Source: Apoderus coryli (taxonomy: Eukaryota > Arthropoda > Insecta > Coleoptera > Attelabidae). Taken from it: a stretch of DNA of 64,000 nucleotides. A program made the translations under genes and the position numbers. Under the pieces are notes generated by a model. The model saw only the letters and a program-made list of their open reading frames with translations, had not been told where the DNA came from and did no database searches. Numbering within the stretch: position 1 is the stretch's first letter; each line of letters begins with the position of its first letter. Positions 31,998-44,763 of the stretch are shown piece after piece. The stretch covers positions 496,001 to 560,000 of the forward strand of contig OU452211.1 in assembly GCA_911728435.2 (NCBI GenBank), read 5' to 3'.

Positions 31998-34531
31998 TCA
32001 CAGATTCTCATAGTCTACTGAATCCTCCGAGGTATTATCAGCACTATAATCGCTAGCTTCAGCTTCGCACGCCAAACATTTATTACCCACATCACCCCAG
32101 CATTCTTTGCAATATATGAAATAGCAAAATTCGTTAGAGCATTCAATAAAATCGCTGTGCTTTCGTGGTTCAGGTTCTTCGCAGATCAGGCAATAACGTC
32201 TTGCGCATGCGAATAGCTTCAACCAGTCGAATTGTTTTGGGTAGTTGATTCTCAAAATGGCGAAAACGTTGTAGTTCTCACGTAAACGGTGTTCTCGCGC
32301 TTGTTTTTCTACTTTGTTCTTCATGAACCTGAATTTACAACAGATTTAAGTTTTAGCTATAAAGTGTTCAAAATTTACCTGAAGAATCCTTTCCTACGTT
32401 TCATGGTTTCGTTATACAAAAACAAAATACGCTTCTTTTCACGTTTTCTATAAAAGTAACTACAAATAATTCGCCTAATTCTTAACGTGTATGCTTGAAC
32501 GAAGGTTAGTAGCAGAATCGCGAAATAAACACCATAAATCTTTAGAAGATATTTGTATGACATGAAATTTGGATTTGGCAAACATTTCTCATTACTTCTT
32601 TCAATGCGGATGCGCTTCTTGATGTTGAAGCCTTTAACTATTGATCTTAACAGGGATGCTATCATACCCGTCCCTAAAAGAAACAGCAAAATATGCCATA
32701 AACAGAATAATTGGACTTATGGTACAAACCTTTAACCTCCAGATAAAGATCGTGTTTACCAGTCTGCAAATAACTGATTTTGGAGTGTCGTCTAACAATA
32801 TCCAATGCTTCATAGAACAGCCTGTCCAATAAAACAAAAACCGTCGCAGTTATCATTTCCACAAATAAAATAAGCAAAGCACTGGTAATTTTAGCACGTT
32901 CTTCCTTCAAGGGTACTGGGGAAAACGGATCAACTAGCTTGAGTTTCTCAATTTTTTTCAGCGGTAGCAACGTTGCTTGTTCCCGTATTTTTCTCCTGGC
33001 ATCGATTTTTCTAAAGTATCGAGTTATGTAGAAATTGTCAAATTCCATGTTACGTAAATACTTTTCTTGGTAAGTTTGCGCATCCAAAATGATTCGAAGA
33101 AATATAAATGCCAACAAACGTTTGACAATATTTAGTATTGTGTTGAGTATTGATTTCTTCTCTTTAACTACGTGTAAAATCGCTACTGCCGTATCACGAG
33201 CATCACGAACATCACGTAATTGTTTAAGCCTGCCGATCTTGTATTGAATTCGAACGTCCTTGAAGTTTTGAGCAACTGTCGCACGTGATTTTTTCAGATA
33301 TACGTAACCATCACCAAATCCTGGATCTAGAGTAAACACGGAATTACTTCGGAACTTTTATTTCAGTTCAAATTATTGTGATACCTATATCCTTTGCTGG
33401 ATCACATCTGCTAGTTCCTCCTAAAGCCTCAGCGATGTTACATACAAAGTCCAGTTTCATAGGCCAACAGAGCAACCAGGCCGCCATCCATGTTACGGTA
33501 TCATAGCACTTGTTATAACCACTCTCAAACATCTTACGACATTTCTTTGAGGCTCTAGTAAACTGGTCTTCACAGCGCATCTCAATCTTCTTGATGTACT
33601 GTTCTTCAAACTTTTTTGCTTCTGATTTTTCACCTAAAATTTTATAATAGGACAGAAAAGTCAATAATAGTTAAACCCTCGTACCTTTGGTGTCAAATTT
33701 AGTATTGAGCATATCCGACCGTTTAGTATCACCCATTTTTTCATCTAGATAGTCATTTTCCTCTTTAATTTTTCTCATTTCTTCTTCATCTTCAATTTCA
33801 CCGACGATTGGTGATGAGACGTCTTTAATTGATCGCAAAGTGTCTTTCACTTCATTGATATCGGTTTTAACTCCAAAAATTGCATCAGAAAATGGTTTGA
33901 ACATCAATTCAAATCGAGTTTTAGTTAGATTGAATGTTAGTGATGCTGTGCATGCAAACATTCTTACAGTTTCTTTGCCTATAAAAACAAATCAATATTG
34001 TAACGAACAAGGGAAAATATACACCTGTTGGCAACGCCGATAGGCCCCTAGTTATACGCGAGCTGATTGTGTCTTGATGCCTGCGACGTATGCAGGAGAA
34101 TTATAGTGCTTTTCACGTTCAAATATGTAGTACCTAATTTTCTACTTACCATTGTTAGCTAAATTTTCAATTGGTCCAGCAATAATGTAGTTAATGACCA
34201 AAGCCTTCAAAACCCCGCGCCCAACTTTCCCACCAAATGTGGGAAATGTTAATACTGTGATACATCGGATTTGTGAGGAAAACGCTATTCCAAATGCCAT
34301 CATCAAAGAGATAATACTGCCAAGGATCAGAGACATGTCTTCGGTGAAACTCAAATCAGCCAAAACAAATTCATAGAATAGCACTCCCAGTGTGAATCCA
34401 GTTATGAAACCAACACTTCGTTTTAGACATTTATGTTTATGTTCAGGTGTGAAAAGGAGTTTCTGGATTAATGGGAGTTTACTGCACACTATTTCCAGCT
34501 TTTTTTCCAGTTTAGTTTTTGATGAAGTCAT
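31998..34531 (-). CDS. DCST1: DC-STAMP domain-containing protein, sneaky/DCST1-like
   Basis: Six exons: 34150-34531, 33685-33978, 33385-33633, 32730-33326, 32379-32673 and 31998-32328, all phase-consistent, encoding 715 residues. TM segments are VGFITGFTLGVLFYEFVLA and MSLILGSIISLMMAFGIAF near the N terminus. A charged, Cys-containing middle region follows (CEDQFTRASKKCRKMFESGY, then WMAAWLLCWPMKLDFVC). Later TMs are LLAFIFLRIIL, ALLILFVEMITATVFVLL and YGVYFAILLLTFVQAYTLR; the last leads into the DC-STAMP signature (RRIICSYFYRKREKKRILFL). The tail from about residue 652 has eight-plus cysteines in a RING-like C4C4 array (CLIC, FIEC, FCYFIYCKEC, CLAC). Drosophila sneaky and vertebrate DCST1/DCST2 are sperm membrane proteins needed at fertilisation. 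DCST2 is the alternative name. Start: first ATG before a long TM-bearing exon. Confidence 0.9.
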
Positions 34532-34841
34532 GTTTGGTTTCTATTTTATTTGTTTGGTTAGTTTCGTGTCAGTTTGACAGGGAACTAATGCTCGAGCACA
34601 GCATTAATAAGTACAGCATTCCGACTCCACGTTGGCACTTTGAAATAAACTGTGACGTATGACACCGCCATTTTGGGTTACAAGTCAGGTCCTGACTAAG
34701 AATAATTATAATTTTCGGTTTCTAACCACAGTACTGTATTTTAATTTTTGTAAAAATATTTAAGTACATAATAATACTTATCGCTGTCAATTTCAGAAAT
34801 ATTTGTGGTGTCAGTTAAATGTTGACATGATTGGGTGATTT

Positions 34842-35440
34842 TTAATAATAATAACAAACACAAGAATAATACAGACTTTATTAGTAAACAAGACATTCTT
34901 ATAAAAGTTGAAGCAGTGCTTCCTAACTTAACCTAAACGTAACTTATATTTTAGCTTAAACCTATCTGAAAATAGTTTTACATCGCTGGCCAAATTAAGT
35001 AGGTAGCTTATCTTTACAAATTAATTTGTTCTATTACGTGTCAGACAGCGCTCTTAAACGAAAACCCCTGTAAACTTTTTATATTCTCCGGTAGAGCGTT
35101 GTAATATTTTGAAACCGTATAGGAAAATGACTGCTCAATGATTGATGTTGAGTGTAGCGGTGGCCTAATGACAGTTTTATGAGGAATATTCACATCATAT
35201 ACCGATCCCCGGAACTTCAATCTTTCATATAAGTATTCCGCCTATTTCCATCTGATCATTTTTATTATCAAAATTAATTAATGAAAATCCGACGTTGTTT
35301 CATTCTTAACCAGCCGATTTCCTTAATCTTATTGCTAACCTCTTTCACCCCTACGAATTCCACATACAAGCCGTGTGCCTGAATTCTGCATCAACTGAAT
35401 CCTGTTCTCAGCAATTTTAGTCAAACAAGGGCCATATATA
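34842..35440 (-). mobile_element. 3' end of a non-LTR retrotransposon (RT C-terminal tail)
   Basis: On the minus strand NRIQLMQNSGTRLVCGIRR and, after frameshifts, EYLYERLKFRGSVYDV and YYNALPENIKSLQGFSFK read as the conserved tail of jockey-like RTs. They end at a TGA at 35043-35041. About 190 bp of 3' UTR follow, then (TTA)n (34853-34842 as TAATAATAATAA on plus). At least two frameshifts are present. The 5' limit is approximate. Confidence 0.7.
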
Positions 35441-36886
35441 TATATTGTCAATAATATAACCCCTAGCTGATTGCGTTATCATGCTATCTCGCCACGAGAC
35501 AACTTGTGTTTATGTTTTACTTTCATTTAGTTTAAAAACATATTAGATACTGCCATTTCGTAATATAAATTTTACGGTTATACAAATAGTTGTTATAAAC
35601 GTAAAATTATCTAGTAGGTATTCATCTTTATTTTTACTTATTACTCACCTAACAGCATTTTATTGTGACAACATTTTGCAGCACACACATGTCCTCCCTG
35701 ATTGTTCATTGTATTAATCATAAGAGTCAGAATACTGTATTATTTATTATACTGTGGCTCAAAGTCGCAGAAGTAGGATGGGTGTTTTTTTTTAAATGAA
35801 AGTTGGTTGTTTTGGTGTTTGATCGCCATTGTCGTGCTGAAAATATTTGTTTAGGGATTAAAAAAATCATGTTAACTTTATTATCTTTTGCTACAAAATG
35901 TTTAATACTTTAGGGTACGCAACGTGAAAAAAAAAACATGAATAATCTTTTGAAATCTCTTTATTTTTGTGATGCAACATAAAACTTATTACATTTTCAT
36001 TTTTATTTGTTCCATAGTATAATATTATAATTCCACAGAATTTTAGAAATTATTTGAAAAATTCATAGACCCCATTTTGACTAGACAATAATTATTTATA
36101 AATAGTATTGTTTCTCGATAATGCATTGTTATAATATATTTTATTTGCCATTAATAAATAATAATAATAATAATATATAAACAAATAATTAATTAATAAA
36201 CAATTTAATAATAATTACTTAATCTTAATAAAAAAATATACAATATATAATACAGTTTCGTTATAAATTAAAAACATGGCAACGCTGGTGCTTAGATTTC
36301 AAGACCTACTTAGATGACAAAAAATAAAAACAAAAAATTAGCGGAACCATCCACCTCGAATCACCCTGTATTTAGTGAGAGGTTATAATAAAGTATTATG
36401 GTTTATGTTATGTAAGAGTAATAGAAAAATTGATTCGAATCACAACCCTTGAATTTAATATCATTTCTTAACTTACAACTTTAATTTTACTTGTCATTGT
36501 AAATATATTTTTATTGATTTTTTTTTGACAAAGTTACTTTTGAAGTTTATTACAGATAACTTTAGAGTTGATCAAATTTGTTGTATGTTAAGAAGTAAAA
36601 TTTCACAACCGTGGTCTCAACCTGCAAATAAAACGTTATAATATATTATATAATAGTTGATAGATAATAATATACAAATTTTACAATACAAAATAAAATG
36701 TTATAAATAATACTATGAACAATAATTTTACACTAAACCTATATTTGGCTAAAACTAACTAATGCAAAAGTGAGTTTCGAAATAATATTGTATAATAAGA
36801 TAAATTTAGATAAATAATGTTTATTTAATTTTAATATTTAAATCGTTGATTAAAATAAAAATAACATAAGAGACTCACCCTGTATA
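35441..36886. other. AT-rich intergenic sequence with scattered repeat ends
   Basis: There are no coding frames. A transposon-end motif (GAATCACCCTGTATTTAG) lies near 36360 and another (CACCCTGTATATA) directly abuts the next element at 36878. Much of 36100-36260 is simple A/T sequence. Confidence 0.4.
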
Positions 36887-39074
36887 TACAGGCGTATTCA
36901 TTATGGTTGCAACAAACGAAAACTGGAGATTGCTGAAACTGAATTAAGCATTTTTTGCTATTGAACACATGTCCGCAAATGCTTCGTTATCGAGATACAG
37001 GGTGTCCAAATTTAGTGGTCAAATTAACTTTTTTGTTCATTTCTCAAAAACCAGCTAACCGATTTTGACAAAATTTTACATGCATTTGAGGACAGATAAA
37101 CCAAAATATTCTGAATTATTTTGGCTTTCATTAACTGTTCATTGGCGTAGATATAGGGGGCAATTTTACACATAAATTAAAGACAGCTTTGAAAAGCTTC
37201 ATTATTTTAAATTATTACTTTTTTAAAAACAGGAACTTATAAGCTAAAAAAAGTTAATTACTTCGATGTTGTGATTTCTACAATTTTTATGGAAACCGAT
37301 AAATTGCAAGTTAAAATGGTAGATTTAAATCAAAATAACGTTTACCAGAAAACCAAATGAAAAATCAAAGTTGCCATGGAAAACGAATGCCGCAACAATA
37401 AAAAAAAACTTTGACAGCAACAAATTTAAATTAGTTAAAATTGTTTTATTATTTCGTAGTTGTTTTTAATATTGCGAATGTTTTTTTCCAAATTAAAATG
37501 AGTTTTTCAATTGAAGAATATGTTTGTGTAATGCAAATGCAAGAGTAGCGGCCAGAGAATGCCAAATTATCCTAATAGACGTCATCCATATCAAAAAACA
37601 TGGACGGCTACATTTCACAGGCTTAGAACGATAGGTAGCATTTGACCTAGAGTTAACAAACGACCGCATCGTCTAAATATTTAAACTGAAGAAAACATAG
37701 TGGATTTAGTTTTAGACGATCCGAAAATAAGCACCAGAAGAACACCAACTCAATTGGCATTACCTCGAACAACTGTTTGGAGACTACTAAATCGAGAAAT
37801 GCTCTATCTCTATCATCATCAAGATGTCCAGGCCCTACATCCTGGAGACCGTGAAAGGCGCCTACTATTTTGTAATTGGGTTCTTGGTAAGCATCAAGAA
37901 GATGAAAGATTTTTAGAGAAAGTGCTCTGGTCAGATGAAGCAACTTTTACTAGAGATGACATAAATACAAACGAGAATGAACATGTATAGTATTTAAACA
38001 ACCCTCGTGCTATTAGGCCGCGAAATTTTCATCGGGGTGGCATTTTTAACAATAAATTATTGCCGTTGTTCGTAATTAATGGGCATTTAAACTCAAATCA
38101 ATACAGTCTTTTCCTACACAACCGCCTTCCCGAATTTATTGAGGATGTATCTCTGAATATTGTTCAAAACATGTGGTATCAACATGACGGAGCCCCTGCG
38201 CACCGTGGTAGACAAGTAACGAAAGTTTTAAATCAACTGTTTGGAAACAATTTGATTCGTTTGGGAGGTTCCAGTTGAGTGGCCTCCAAGATCACCGGAT
38301 CTGAATCAATGAATGAAACAATTGGTTTACAGTGTACCAATTATAAATGAAAACCAACTACTGGAGATAGTTCATGAAGCTGCTAGGAAAATAAGAAACA
38401 ATCATAATATCCTTATTAAAACTACAAATTCATTAGTTGAAAGATGTAAAATGTGCATTACTGTCAATGGAAAGCAGTTTGAACAGTTGTTATTAATTTT
38501 CTTATTTTAATTTCGCGTTTATTTTTTTTTATTGTTAAATTTTTAATTGTACTGATAGGCCTTAAAATTTGTTGTTTAGTAATTTGTTATTATTAAATCG
38601 TTTTCCACGGCAACTTTGATTTCTGGTAAACGTTATTTTGATTTAAATCTACCATTAACTTGCAATTTATCGGTTTCCATAAAAATGGTAGAAACCACAA
38701 CATCGACGTAATTAACTTTTTTGTAGCTCTTTTTAAAAAAGTAATAATTTAAAATAATGAAGCTTGTCAACTAATTTATGTGTAAAATTTACCCAAATGC
38801 CCCCTATATCTACGCCAATGAACAGTGAATGAGAGCCAAAATAATTCAGAATATTTTAGGTTATCTGTCCCCAAATGCATGTAAGATTTTGTCAAAATCG
38901 GTTAGCTGGTTTTTGAGAAATGAACAAAAAAGTTAATTTGACCACTAAATTTGGACACCCTGTATTTCGATAACGAAGCATTTGCGGACATGGGTTCAAT
39001 GGCAAAAAATGCTTGAATTGTTTTCAGGAATCTCCAGTTTTCGTTTGTTGCATACCATAATGAATCACCCTGTA
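36887..39074. mobile_element. 2.19-kb DNA transposon with ~500-bp terminal inverted repeats
   Basis: The left arm 36887-37385 starts ATACAGGCGTATTCATTATGG, passes ATACAGGGTGTCCAAATTTAG at about 37000 and ends GTTGCCATGGAAAACGA. The right arm 38599-39074 is its inverted copy and ends CATAATGAATCACCCTGTA. Flanking TA dinucleotides fit the TA target site of Tc1/mariner elements. A second terminal-like ACAGGGTGTCC lies about 115 bp inside each arm, so the arms may be nested (an older element plus added flanks). Confidence 0.85.
37500..38510 (+). pseudogene. DUF4817-type mariner-like transposase, degenerate
   Basis: Readable pieces in changing frames, in order: PNRRHPYQKTWTATFHRLR (about 37563-37620), RRTPTQLALPRTTVWRLLN, then GDRERRLLFCNWVLG and VLWSDEATF (first catalytic Asp, about 37926-37952), WYQHDGAPAHRGRQV (second Asp, about 38174-38218), and NSLVERCKMCITVNGKQFEQ at the end. 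The third catalytic Asp box is lost in a small deletion after PDLN near 38305. Stops at 37987 and 38275 add to the damage. The protein is non-functional. Confidence 0.85.
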
Positions 39075-40404
39075 TAGTAGTAAGTTCAGGTAAAGCTTGT
39101 TGGATTTTTACATAATATAAATACCTATGTGTATTATAGAGGTAATTGGCGAGAGAATAATAATATTTCTTTTAATCAATGATTTAATTATTATAAACTA
39201 GACTTAACAATATTTAAATAAATGATTCTGTGTCTATAAATTATAGATAATTATTAATAAATTACTTTATAATTGGTTTTGTTAACATAAATAATAAAAT
39301 TAGTTATAATAATTATTTCCTATACATGGTGAGCATCACATTTATCTATTTATCATTATTTTTGTTATGTTATGAACGTTTAATACTATCATATTATATA
39401 ATTTGATTATAATAACTGCAAATACAAATTGGTAAGTATTATTTATTATAAGGTATATCAATATTATTATTATTAATTTCCATATAAAAAGCTAAGTTGT
39501 TTTTACTGTTATCCACTATAAACAAATATATTTTTATGATATTTATTATTGTTGCACATTTTTGCTTATTGATATACGAGTATTATGCTTAAAAATTTAT
39601 TAGAATGGTCTGGAAATGTTAGTTTTAACAGTTTACACCCTGTATTTGATTTGTGAATCGTACCTAAATATGCTTACATAAACAAAATTATAAAACTACA
39701 CGTGGCTACCTTCAATCATGTTTATCATTGTTTTGTGATGATTAAAAATCAACAAAATTCATTCACCTCAAATTATCGAGTTGAAAAAGGAGTAGTACTC
39801 TTGACAGAAAATTTTTATAACATTTCCAAACATTCTGACACATTGATAATGAATAATTTGTCTGTTATTTTGTAAAAAAGTTTATAAAGATTCAAAAAAT
39901 TTGATATGATTAGGGGGATATCTTCTGTGTTCCATTTCGATCCAAAATAAATCTAGTGTTTTTAATACAAAGTGCTTTTTAGCTAGCGGAGTAGTAATTG
40001 CTGCCAAAGAAACACTTTGTTTAGTTGCAATGGTGTACTAAAAAAATATTTAATCATAGTGCGACATTTTTTTTAATGGTATGGCCTTTTTGATTTGTGC
40101 ATGTTTCTTTGTTTGCTGATAAACCCATATTTAAATGGGACACCCTGTATTTAATTAATTTATAATGTTGCTCCTTGTGTATGGATACAATGATTCTGGC
40201 TTGGAATAATTGCAAATAAAAGAGATTCATATAAAAGATTATCTTATTTTTCATATATAAGCAAAAAGAAACAGTCTAATACAGGTCGCTATGAAACTAT
40301 AATCAAAAATTCTGCTCTTTATTTGTAAGGCGACTGTCCCATTTTTCGTGATTCACCCTGTATAAAACTTACTGACAATTAAAAGGATTTCATGTCCGTA
40401 AATA
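39075..40404. other. AT-rich intergenic sequence with transposon-end remnants
   Basis: No gene is recognised. CACCCTGTATTTGA (about 39637), GGACACCCTGTATTTAA (about 40139) and GATTCACCCTGTATAAA (about 40350) look like ends of TIR elements whose partners I could not pair. The 40054-40254 antisense frame has no motif. Confidence 0.4.
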
Positions 40405-41425
40405 CGGAGGCATGTTTTTTAAGTAAGTACCGTTTTGGAATTAAAAAAAGACGTGCAAAGATATCGCAATAATTTTATTTTTACATGAAAGCCTGTACCT
40501 TAATCTACTTTTCTACATAATTTCCGTGAATATTGAGGCACTTGTCATAACGTGGCACCAGTTTTTGAATACCCTCCTCATAAAATTCTGCCGCCTGACT
40601 TGTTAACCACTGTATCACAAATATTTTGACTTCGTTATCGTCTTGAAGACGCTGACCACCCAGGTGTTTCTTCAAGTGCAGGAACAAATGGTAGTCGCTG
40701 GGCGCCAGATCAGGGCTGTATGGAGGATGATCTAGAGTTTCCCATTTAAAAGATTTGATGAGATCTTTGGTCCGATTAGCCACATGTGGACGGGCATTGT
40801 CATGCAGCAAAACGATACCCTTACTCAACTTGCCACGTCTTTTGTTCTGGATTGCACGACGCAGATTGTTCAATGTCTCACAATAAGACGCTGCATTGAT
40901 TGTCTTATTACGAGGCAGAAACTCCACTAGCAAACTCCTTTTCTGTCCCAAAAAATTGTGCACATGATTTTCCGGGCAGAAATTGTTTGCTTAAACTTCA
41001 CTCTTTTGGGTGATGATGAATGTCGCCATTCCATGGATTGTTGTTTCGATTCTGGTGTGACGTAGGCCACCCATGTTTCGTCACCAGTAACAATTTGGTC
41101 TAAAAAATCTTCACCTTCATTGTGGTACCGCTCAAGGAAAGTCAATGCACTGCCTAAACGTTGGGTTTTGTGCAAATCCATCAACATTTTTGGAACCCAA
41201 CGTGAACACAATTGATACAGTGGTTAACAAGTCAGGCGGCAGAATTTTATGAGGAGGGTATTCAAAAACTGGTGCCACGTTATGACAAGTGCCTCAATAT
41301 TCACGGAAATTATGTAGAAAAGTAGATTAAGGTACAGGTTTTCATGTAAAAATAAAATTACTGCGATATCTTTGCACGTCTTTTTTTAATTCCAAAACGG
41401 TACTTACTTAAAAAACATGCCTCGT
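40405..41425 (-). mobile_element. Mariner element with the same 3' end on both sides
   Basis: The left 40405-40617 and right 41213-41425 segments are near-perfect inverted copies. Both run from GAGGCATGTTTTTTAAG inward through the transposase stop to the codons around VIQWLTSQAAEF. A normal mariner has short TIRs and different subterminal sequence at its 5' end; here the 5' end and the start of the gene are replaced by an inverted 213-bp copy of the 3' end. TA lies at both outer borders. Confidence 0.85.
40505..41211 (-). pseudogene. Mariner (DD34D) transposase, N-terminally lost and frameshifted
   Basis: On the minus strand: WVPKMLMDLHKTQR, IVTGDETWVAY (first Asp), then after a frameshift at about 40930-40960, GIVLLHDNARPHVANRT (second Asp) and PPYSPDLAPSDYHLF (third Asp, exactly 34 residues after the second), ending HGNYVEK. 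This is the classic mariner signature. The HTH domain is absent, so no active enzyme can be made. Confidence 0.9.
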
Positions 41426-43517
41426 ATAATAAATGAAAAATAACTTAACACCACCGTCCGAGCATTGCTGAAACCCAAATATTTGGGAGATGCTGGCAGA
41501 AGGATAAAATGGTCTCCTGCTAGCGTTTTGTGTTCATACTATTTTTATTTATATTTATTTCTATTTATACGACTGGTTTTACCTATACATTGAGTTTGTT
41601 CGGCCTCTGCATGGTATAGGATATGCATTACTATGTACATGTAGATGATACGTCTTTACATGTGTCTACTGTTGTGTATCCATTTTGTGTCTTTTGTAAC
41701 AGTTTTTCACTCACCTGTCTGCCTCGTACGTTCCTTTTACAAATTGGTTGACAGTTAACTGAGAAATTAACCTCGAAATATTTCATAGTCAATGATAATT
41801 TTGACAATTTGTCGTTCCTTTGTTAAAAAAAGTTTTATTTACAATTATTTCAAATTTATTATTTGCGTTAAAAGTTTGATCATTTAGAAGATAAGAGTTA
41901 TTGCCAAATATAATGTTTTGTTTTGCTATAATGAGAATGGATTCCTTAATTGTGTATTTCTGGTTGTGGTGTCACACACAGATGATATTGTTCACGATTG
42001 GGGTTTCCGGAAAACGGAAGTGACTTCCTGTGCAATTATTGGTTTGCAAAAAAATATATACAAATATTATTTTTTTGTTTGTATAGATACAAAGCCAACA
42101 AATGTTTTTAATAATTTGTCACTAAATTGCTATAATTGTTACTCTGAAATTTATACGTTTAACACACCATTGCAAGCTGTGTTTCTTAATATTTTTAATA
42201 ATCCCAAACCGATGGCTTATTTTTAAGAATATGTAAATTTTTGTATGATTTTGTGTTCACTTATTTTTGTAATATTATGTAGTATAAATATTATTTGTCA
42301 TGTTTATTATATTTGTCATATCGTTTTAACATTAATATAAGATAGAATCATTTTGGACTAGACTTTTTAAAATTATTCATTTCAAAGACTTTTTTTGGTC
42401 GATACCTACATTTTTTACGGAAATCAACTTAAAATGTTGTTCTTCGGTTTATTTTGAGTACCTTGTTGAATGTAAATTGTATCAAGCTTTATTTTGCTTT
42501 GTTTGTCTGTATCCAAAATTGGTTTAATTTTATATTTTGTGTAAAACTTTGTTTTTAAACTTTAATTACTATCAATAATACTTGCATTATTTATTCTAAA
42601 TAATATAGGATGTAAAGGATTTACCACTAATACTATTACAGCATTCAGTTATGATGAATTTATAAAAAGGTAGGTATAGGAAAATTTGAACGAAAATATA
42701 ATTTGAAGCATTGGCATATAAAATAAAAAACCGGTCCCTCTTTTACATCGATTTTAAAGGCAGTTTTAGCAACAAATAGCTAGACGGTCTTGAACAGGAG
42801 TTGCTATTCAAAGTTGAGTGTCTTTCTCAACTATTCTTGACGAACCTTTAGATCGATGACTTCGAATATACCAGGACCTTACTAAGAATAATTTTTACAA
42901 AAATTAATTTACATTATCATATATTTGTTCTTTGCTATAATAATTGTTTTGCATCTTTATCTGATGTGTATAAATATGAAGGGAACAATTAAGACCATTT
43001 TACAATGAAAGCTGATCGTCTAATATCTAATTTATATTAAATTTTATCTACAGTATTTTTAGACACAAATTTGCGGCAGTGTCAAATATAATAAATTCGT
43101 ATCTATATTTTGTAAAACTATATTTAAAGCAATATTTACAGGCTTTTTGCTATATTATTAATAAAAAAAAAACATTAAGAGTTAAGTTTCAAGAGCAATT
43201 CTGGAGTAGAGGCTATTCGGAAAGAGGGATTTTCACGTTGATATAATAGTCTCGATAGGACTCTCTCAAAAACTTAAATTCACTACTGGCATAGAATAAA
43301 TAAACAGAGAATGTGATCTTGCTGGTCGGGAAAGAGATTGCGCATGTTATTGCGCACTCAAAATCGCCATGTTTTCTTATACACTCATTGTCGTCGGGAT
43401 ATTTTATTTGTGCTTTGCCATTTCAAGTGATTTGTTTTCCAGTGCCGTAGTATTCTGTGTGTTATATTGTGTGTTTTTGTTTTATAAACTTTTGATAGTG
43501 ATATTGTTTATTTTGAA
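41426..43517. other. Intergenic sequence, no gene supported
   Basis: A 102-codon frame at 41918-42226 (+) has no recognisable motif. A stretch at about 41644-41681 (GATACGTCTTTACATGTGTC, then TACTGTTGTGTATCC) repeats part of the MITE at 3391-3737. The rest is AT-rich. Confidence 0.4.
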
Positions 43518-43621
43518 ATGCAAAAGCGCAGAGGCGGAATGATTTGTGCTGCGAAGAATTGCAGGAATAAATATTAAAACTGCAATTTATCATTCTTTAG
43601 TTTCCCGATGGATAGTAAAAG
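43518..43621 (+). pseudogene. THAP-domain first exon with an in-frame stop
   Basis: ATG at 43518 (second in-frame ATG at 43539) opens MICAAKNCRNKY, then TAA at 43575-43577, then FFSFPMDSKR before a GTAAGA donor at 43622. The C-x4-C pair, Asn and FFSFP-D--R spacing match the N-terminal half of the THAP zinc finger, and the split after the DxxR region is typical of THAP genes. The second half (Trp, Cys-x2-His) was not found in the next 1.1 kb. It could be a dead THAP or P-element-derived gene, or an active one with a sequencing error or skipped exon. Confidence 0.5.
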
Positions 43622-44763
43622 GTAAGATATTTATGTAGTATTTGAATTAGATGCATATAAAATTAGAATCAAATTTTATCACATAGGTACATTAAATCAA
43701 ATTACCAATTGTTATTTTGAACAACAAATATTTCTAAAAGATTGAGCTTACTTGCCTAAAATTTTTTTTTAAAAAACATGAATAACTTCGCTTAATTTTG
43801 CAGCACAATGTCCCTTATCTTTTATAACTTGGTTCAGTCTATTTGCCCATAAAAGTCCAATTCATCTTAAGCATTCTAAAAAGAGAGCTTAAAAATCTTA
43901 CTAGATGAGTGCAAAAATTCTATTAAACTCTGACAGTGTTTATTAAATTTGAATTACATATTTTAACTATTATAGATATTAGCAGGTAGTAAATTCTCGT
44001 CTCAGGTTTTATTGCCGATTTATTGGGGGTGATTTTAGCATGTTTTGTAGGTATATAATGGTTACCAAACCCCCAACATGTATGCTTGCGTTGTTTTTCT
44101 GAAGGCCATAAATAGGTAAAATATAATACATTCTCAATTATACTTAAGGAATTGAAAATCGGTAGACCTATTGTATAAATTAGAACAATTTTATTTCTAA
44201 TTTCCCAAAAAAATATGTTACCAAATTATATTTTAGGTTAAGGTTATTTTATACATGAAAATTAATCAATAGAAATATTAAAAATATAAATAAAATGATT
44301 ATATGGAAACATGAATAAAAGTATTTGTTTGTTTTTATAATTAATAAAGATGTAATTCTATTATAAAATAATTATATTACTCCCCTGTTCTTTACCTATC
44401 CTCTAATTTCAATAAAACGTAAATACGGATCTGTCGTGTATATTAAAAAATGGCTGCCACCTGCCTCACACAGGACAATGTGGTGGGAGTTCATATTCTC
44501 TTTATTTATTCTATGCTACTGGTTTTCTACAAAACTCTTCGTCTTGCAACTAGAGCAATTATTCAATTCAATTTTGCTCCTATTTTTCGAAACCGCAACT
44601 TCAGCATATAAATTCGTTCATGTGAAATGATATAATGAAGACTTCGTACCTAATAATGCTCAACCAAGAAAACGACTAGATAAAATTCTTTGCGTTAAAA
44701 AATTATTAGTTCCTGATGAAAAATTAATGACTATAATTGTTGGTCCCAAAAATTGCCCACACT
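43622..44763. other. Sequence between the THAP exon and the tincar-like 3' end
   Basis: No second THAP exon can be supported. A 64-codon frame at 44436-44630 lacks motifs. The 3' UTR of the minus-strand tincar-like gene must extend leftwards from 44764 into this stretch. Confidence 0.4.

Noticed and set aside
41918..42226. 102-codon plus-strand frame
   Set aside because: It has Cys/Phe/Asn-rich AT-driven composition, with no motif, splice partners or neighbours to support it.
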